DNA of 64,000 nt, from positions 1,735,069-1,799,068 of the forward strand of contig CAVZDY010000003.1 of the NCBI GenBank assembly GCA_963774195.1, read 5' to 3'. The notes beneath the pieces are model-generated. The model saw only the letters and a program-made list of their open reading frames with translations, did no database searches and was not told the origin of the DNA. The translations under genes were made by a program, and so were the position numbers. Below, piece by piece: positions 61,270 through 64,000 of this stretch. This stretch comes from Roseiarcus sp963774195 (GTDB lineage: Bacteria; Pseudomonadota; Alphaproteobacteria; Rhizobiales; Beijerinckiaceae). Each line of letters begins with the position of its first letter. Position 1 is the stretch's first letter.

Positions 61270-62250
61270 TCAAGGAGCCTGGACGGCGGGGGCGCGGTTC
61301 AACTTGAACGTGGCCTGCACAGACACACCCGGAGCCAAGGATCGATCAGCGTTCGGGAGATCGACTTCGATGCGCATCGTGCGGGAGGCCGGATCGATTT
61401 CCTTTGCAGTGCGCGTCACCTGACCCTCACGTTTCATTGTGGGGTCGTCGCTATTCGTGATCTCCACGCTCGCGCCATTGGCAAGGATTTGCGCGGCGAC
61501 GTTCTGTGGCGCGTCAACGAAAATTCGGATCGGATTATTGTTCGACAGGCGATACAGCGAGGACGTGTTAGCGGTGTTTCCGGCGGTCACGAGGTCGCCT
61601 CTGTTGATGTAGCGACGGACGATCGTTCCCTCGAACGGCGCCTTGACGTCTTTGAACGCGGTCAGCGCGGACAGCCGATCGACCTCGGCTTGCTGGAGTG
61701 CGACCTGCGCTCGCGACGCGTTGAGTTCGGCGATCGCTTCCGCCTTGCCCTCCGATTTGGCTTCGCGCTCTTGGTCGGAAACGACGCCCTTGGGCGATCC
61801 GCGCCAGCGCCGTTCCGTCGTTTCAGCAAAATCGGCCTGCGCCTGCTTCACCGCGACCTGGGCGACGGCCGCGTTGAACTTGGCTTTCGCGGCGTTCATT
61901 TCGGCGTCGAGTTCAGGCGTCTCGATCGCCGCGAGCGACTGTCCGGCCTTCACCTCATCGCCGATATCGACGAACCATGTGGCGACAAAGCCGTTGACCC
62001 GGGCATAGATCGTCGTTTCGTCCCACGCCGCGGTTTCGCCGGGAAGCGTGAGGGATTGACCGGCGTCGGTGGAGTCCGTCGCTATCCTGTTCACCGTCGC
62101 CGCTGCAGCCGCGGAATCGCCCCTCACCCAGGCGAGTCCGCCCGTTTGCGCCTTCTCAAACCGAATTAAAAAGAAGCCCATGCCGAGCGCCACGAGCGCC
62201 ATCGCCATGCGCAGAGTGCGTCTCCCGGCCCCCGCCCGTGTCCGCCTCAC
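61270..62250 (-). CDS. RND efflux periplasmic adaptor, C-terminally truncated
   Basis: A HlyD/RND membrane fusion protein. From a GTG at 62250 it has an N-terminal membrane anchor (MALVALGMGFFLIRF), a lipoyl/barrel-sandwich half (GETAAWDETTIYARVNGFVATWFVDIGDEVKAGQSLA), a coiled-coil hairpin (about 95-175) and the beta-barrel domain to SVQATFKLNRAPAVQAP. It stops at about 326 residues, some 60-80 fewer than usual. Remnants of the missing membrane-proximal domain (VDANVAVTFPDFW) can be read in other frames downstream, so the 3' end has decayed. Pump assembly is doubtful. Confidence 0.85.
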   Translation of the reverse strand: MRRTRAGAGRRTLRMAMALVALGMGFFLIRFEKAQTGGLAWVRGDSAAAAATVNRIATDSTDAGQSLTLPGETAAWDETTIYARVNGFVATWFVDIGDEVKAGQSLAAIETPELDAEMNAAKAKFNAAVAQVAVKQAQADFAETTERRWRGSPKGVVSDQEREAKSEGKAEAIAELNASRAQVALQQAEVDRLSALTAFKDVKAPFEGTIVRRYINRGDLVTAGNTANTSSLYRLSNNNPIRIFVDAPQNVAAQILANGASVEITNSDDPTMKREGQVTRTAKEIDPASRTMRIEVDLPNADRSLAPGVSVQATFKLNRAPAVQAP

Positions 62251-62705
62251 GTCCTGTCGTCTCCTTCCATGCGCTGATCGGCTGAGCGCTATTCCGAGAA
62301 AACAGGCCGTAAATGTCCTCGCGCTGGATCTCGATTTGCCGTCCCACCGTCGCGGGCCACTGGACTATTCGCAAGGTATAAGGACTGCAGCTTAGACGTC
62401 TAATAAAGCAGAGTTCTAAACTAAAGATTTAGTCTGATTGCTCGCATTGCAACGCTCGATCGCGGTCTTTCTCGCAACAGCGATGCCATCAGGCTTCGAA
62501 CGGGCGGCGGAGCGTAACGGCTTCATTCTGGCCGGCCGCCTCCCTTAAGTCGGGATCGTTGTTGTTGGCTTGGCGGTGTATAGGCGCGGACCGGGATGTA
62601 CGTCATCGACCGTGACGCATCGCATCGTCAATCGCGGGATGACGCGTTCGCCGTGCGCGATCTCGCGGGCCACTTGCCTGTGCTGCGCCGCTCGGTGCGA
62701 TCCGT
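62251..62705. promoter_or_regulatory. Upstream region of the efflux genes with a palindrome
   Basis: No gene is supported in this stretch. It is markedly AT-rich between 62390 and 62460 and holds the palindrome ACTAAA-GA-TTTAGT (62420-62433), about 170 bases before the adaptor start. This is a plausible repressor site or promoter region for the efflux genes. Confidence 0.45.
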
Positions 62706-62927
62706 CTACGTTTGCGGGCCTTGGCGGAACTTGACTGCGATTCCGGTTGCCGCGATCCGCAGCAGCGCTGGACCTTCGATTTCAGCGCGTTTGACGTCGT
62801 CGATGCGGAACTCCACGCCAACGACGGCGTCCGCGCCGTATTCGTCCGCTACGCGGACCAGTTCGCAGAGTGCCGCACAGCGGTCCGGTTGAAACAGACG
62901 GCGGCTCGCCACCCGCCAATCGGACAC
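62706..62927 (-). CDS. YbjQ/UPF0145-like protein, probably partial
   Basis: A 73-residue frame from a GTG at 62927. The segment VRVADEYGADAVVGVEFRIDDV followed by LLRIAATGIAVKF matches the second half of the YbjQ (UPF0145) fold, small proteins that form pentamers and are called heavy-metal-binding-like without firm evidence. The family is about 105 residues; the frame is open a further 25 codons upstream (with GRDHYPIGRIRG) but lacks a start. It is likely a truncated copy. Confidence 0.55.
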   Translation of the reverse strand: MSDWRVASRRLFQPDRCAALCELVRVADEYGADAVVGVEFRIDDVKRAEIEGPALLRIAATGIAVKFRQGPQT

Positions 62928-63785
62928 GCCCCTAATGCGCCCGATGGGATAGTGGTCACGGCCGTCGGAGGTGCTGCCGTTTGGCTGATTTGCATGACGC
63001 TATCGCCTAGCCACTGAGCCACCGCAGAAATTTCGGCGATCAGGCAGGAACCGAAGCAGGCCTCTCGGCGGCAGCCTCTTCCGGAAGCGAGACGAGAGGC
63101 GGCTGTATCTTGAAGATCATCCGGTGCTGACTTAGGTTCTTCGCGTTCCGTTCCGTCCGCCGCGCTTGCAGAGGGGCGAAGAAGCGTCTTACCGCTCGAT
63201 CGGCTAGTGCATCTTTCCAGAGGCGTAGAGGAGCAGAAGCTCCATTCCTCTTTACGGACCATGTGGCTTCTCCTCGTCTGGCCCCGCGCCGATGACGGAG
63301 TAGACCTTGAGCGCTTTCCCGTCTATTCCCGAACAGACGGAGGTCTTCACAACCGGAGCAAGCCGCGGCCTCGAAGCAGTCTAGTGGCCCGTTCGGCGTC
63401 GCGACGAGCGAAACCTCAAACGGTCGATGCTCCGGGACCGCGGTTCCTACTAGGTCCTGGGGCGGCGCGACACCGCTACCGCGGGACCTCGCGCTTTGCC
63501 CGCGCAATGCCAGTCTGAGGGGTCCCTATGTGAAGCATCTGGGGTAAGATTGACGACCGCGACGGTTTTCCACACGTTCGCCTCTTTAGTCAGATACGCG
63601 CTGACGCCCGTGGAGGCTACGATCGTCGGCATGCTGCGATCGATGCCGGCAGTCACGAGCCCGCGCCCACGGCTATCGGCCGCCTCGTACGAAATGCAGC
63701 CTTTCCGGGGACGCCTAAGCCCAGGTCGGAGCAGCTTGGCACCGCAGCAAGGGCGCGCGGCAACAGCGGGTCAAGGAGTACTTTG
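62928..63785. other. Gene-poor stretch of about 860 bases
   Basis: No gene can be supported with confidence. On the minus strand, near 63270-63370, a short frame reads VKTSVCSGIDGKALKVYSVIG and ends DEEKPHGP, which looks protein-like but is only 32 residues. A longer minus-strand frame (63040-63507) has no recognisable family and shifts between basic and neutral content. The stretch is probably decayed DNA next to the insertion-sequence cluster. Confidence 0.35.
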
Positions 63786-64000
63786 ATGTACGCCAGATCC
63801 CTCGCGGTCCATTTGCTCCTGGCGTTTGGCTGCGCGGTGCTTGCGGCATCAGCCTTGGGTGAAGACAGCGGCATCGGTCCACCTCCCGCGCTGGAGCCGG
63901 GACAGCCGCCGCCCCTGCCCCAGCCGGGCCTGTTAGCCGAGCCCCGCTCATCGAACCAGGTCGGCTTTCCCGCGATCTTGACCCAGTACGCCATCTCGCC
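63786..64000 (+). CDS. Secreted proline-rich protein (3' end beyond window)
   Basis: A good start: AGGAG at 63773-63777, ATG at 63786, then a signal peptide MYARSLAVHLLLAFGCAVLA with cleavage after ASA. The mature part begins with a Pro-rich stretch (GPPPALEPGQPPPLPQPG) and continues SNQVGFPAILTQYAIS to the window edge, 71 residues in all. I do not recognise the family. The Pro-rich linker is typical of envelope proteins. Confidence 0.6.
   Translation, partial: MYARSLAVHLLLAFGCAVLAASALGEDSGIGPPPALEPGQPPPLPQPGLLAEPRSSNQVGFPAILTQYAIS

Noticed and set aside
63040..63507. 155-codon minus-strand frame
   Set aside because: No recognisable domain, uneven composition, and competing protein-like text in another frame; not enough to call a gene.
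1..64000. tRNA or rRNA genes
   Set aside because: I looked for the conserved T-loop and acceptor patterns near several GGTTCGA occurrences but none had a foldable cloverleaf context; no rRNA sequence was seen.

Overview
The window is GC-rich, densely packed DNA from an alphaproteobacterium, most likely of the order Hyphomicrobiales (Rhizobiales). The evidence is a ctrA gene next to a FliJ-like gene, a proton-translocating transhydrogenase with its alpha subunit split in two (pntAA/pntAB) behind an aa3-oxidase subunit IV gene, an imuA-imuB-dnaE2 mutasome with an alphaproteobacterial LexA box (GTTC-N7-GTTC), and an IS66 element carrying a UPF0149 passenger gene. A methylotroph-like family (Methylocystaceae/Beijerinckiaceae) is possible but is only an inference.

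Positions 1-8.3 kb hold a core block: pepA (minus strand, cut by the window edge), then lptF-lptG-lptD-pdxA-rsmA with overlapping stops and starts. The surA gene usually found between lptD and pdxA is absent. From 9 to 24.6 kb come a small lytic transglycosylase, a four-gene cytochrome c'/cytochrome b/two-component operon, an SGNH hydrolase, a MATE exporter, a nucleoside hydrolase, pyrophosphatase, a DUF3108 protein, a frameshifted DUF1178 gene, glutaredoxin, ComF, an unusual membrane-ferredoxin-adenylate cyclase fusion, two methyltransferase-fold proteins and an EamA transporter. From 24.9 to 30.8 kb lies the SOS mutasome. A palindromic repeat sits inside dnaE2 in frame, and a cluster of palindromes separates imuB from dnaE2.

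From 30.9 to 36.1 kb there is accessory DNA: a frameshifted colicin-E3-type ribonuclease toxin domain followed by a probable DUF7683 immunity gene, an alpha/beta hydrolase with an in-frame amber codon, an MFS transporter with a DeoR regulator, and a BBE-type flavoprotein. Positions 36.4-46.6 kb are again mostly core: ctrA, fliJ, the transhydrogenase operon, a frameshifted ECF sigma factor, a GFA protein, a TPR lipoprotein, rpsU, purE-purK and a ChaB-like protein.

From 46.7 kb to the end the DNA is mosaic and decaying. It holds an IS110 element, a divergent dehydrogenase locus controlled (by inference) by a winged-helix protein fused to a solute-binding domain, a ketopantoate-reductase-like gene cut by an IS66 end, a complete second IS66 element (55162-58357) lodged in the tnpA of the first, an IS630 remnant, copC and pcuC remnants, and an efflux adaptor plus outer-membrane channel without a pump gene. 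Several dispersed intergenic repeat families occur throughout. Many genes here carry single frameshifts or stops, so both real decay and sequencing error should be considered.
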